Origin: an uncultured Enterococcus sp.
GTDB lineage: Bacteria > Bacillota > Bacilli > Lactobacillales > Enterococcaceae
Reading direction: 5' to 3'
NCBI GenBank assembly: GCA_946409145.1
Contig: CAMJVA010000100.1
Coordinates: 1-5,998, forward strand
Length of the DNA stretch: 5,998 nt
Below, piece after piece: positions 5,788 to 5,998 of this stretch. The position numbers and the translations under genes were made by a program. Under the pieces are notes generated by a model. It saw only the letters and a program-made list of their open reading frames with translations, was not told the origin of the DNA and ran no database searches. How positions within the stretch are numbered: position 1 is the first letter of the stretch; each line of letters begins with the position of its first letter.

Positions 5788-5998
5788 ATGGAATCCTTCG
5801 ATTTAACTGGAAAAGTAGCTCTAGTAACTGGTGGGGCCCATGGAATTGGTTTTGCCATGGGAGAAGCTTTAGGTCACGCTGGGGCTAAAGTAGCCTTTAA
5901 TGCTACCAGTGAAAAAAGTGTCCAACGAGGGCTTTTAGCTTATGAAAATTCTGGCTTAAAAGTTTCTGGTTATGTCGCTGATGTAACCGATGAAAAAG
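5788..5998 (+). CDS. Second SDR-family oxidoreductase, kduD paralogue (3' end outside window)
   Basis: Only the first 70 codons are present and the frame stays open to the window edge. The ATG follows GGGAG (5775-5779) by eight bases. The N-terminus is a classical SDR Rossmann half, with TGKVALVTGG and the loop TGGAHGIG, then GYVADVTDE. By hand alignment it shares about 34 of 67 residues with the upstream KduD, so it is a diverged paralogue, not a recent duplicate. The clearest difference is after beta-2: KduD has FNDIKQEL whereas this has FNATSEKS. The acidic residue that often rejects NADPH is replaced by Ala and followed by Thr, Ser and Lys, which suggests NADPH preference. The catalytic residues lie outside the window, so activity and substrate cannot be judged. 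It sits behind a strong terminator and may be expressed by read-through or by an upstream promoter that I cannot see clearly. Confidence 0.88.
   Translation, partial: MESFDLTGKVALVTGGAHGIGFAMGEALGHAGAKVAFNATSEKSVQRGLLAYENSGLKVSGYVADVTDEK

Noticed and set aside
1..5998. CRISPR arrays, tRNA or rRNA genes, insertion sequences, phage or defence genes
   Set aside because: None were seen on either strand; the window is an ordinary metabolic locus.

Overview
The window looks like a low-G+C Gram-positive chromosome, most likely Lactobacillales and plausibly an Enterococcus relative. The reasons are the AT-rich intergenic DNA, strong AGGAG-type ribosome binding sites, A/T-ending codons and the character of the proteins. 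This is a judgement from reading the sequence; no database was searched.

Layout: (1) positions 7-1221, minus strand, encode a condensation/alcohol-acyltransferase-like protein that ends close to the window edge. (2) About 120 bp of divergent control DNA follows, with a good sigma-A promoter and a near-perfect 20-bp palindrome over the expected transcription start. (3) An IclR-family regulator (kdgR-like) reads rightward to 2110. (4) A 192-bp gap holds a second sigma-A promoter and two sites resembling the palindrome. (5) A tightly packed operon follows: kdgA (KDPG aldolase), kdgK (2-keto-3-deoxygluconate kinase), kduI (cupin isomerase) and kduD (SDR reductase), 2303-5660. (6) A strong hairpin with a T-tract lies at 5726-5764. 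(7) A second SDR gene, about half identical to kduD over the visible part, starts at 5788 and runs off the window.

Together the genes encode the complete lower route for unsaturated uronic acids released from pectin- or glycosaminoglycan-type polymers. KduI converts 5-keto-4-deoxyuronate to 2,5-diketo-3-deoxygluconate, KduD reduces that to 2-keto-3-deoxygluconate (KDG), KdgK phosphorylates it to KDPG, and KdgA splits KDPG into pyruvate and glyceraldehyde-3-phosphate. The gene order is the exact reverse of the reaction order. The IclR protein is the obvious candidate regulator. No transporter, lyase or unsaturated glucuronyl hydrolase lies within the window.

No wholly new system is evident. 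The points most worth following are the shared operator-like elements arranged with about two-helical-turn spacing at both promoters, and the kduD paralogue behind a terminator, which has an altered cofactor-recognition segment.
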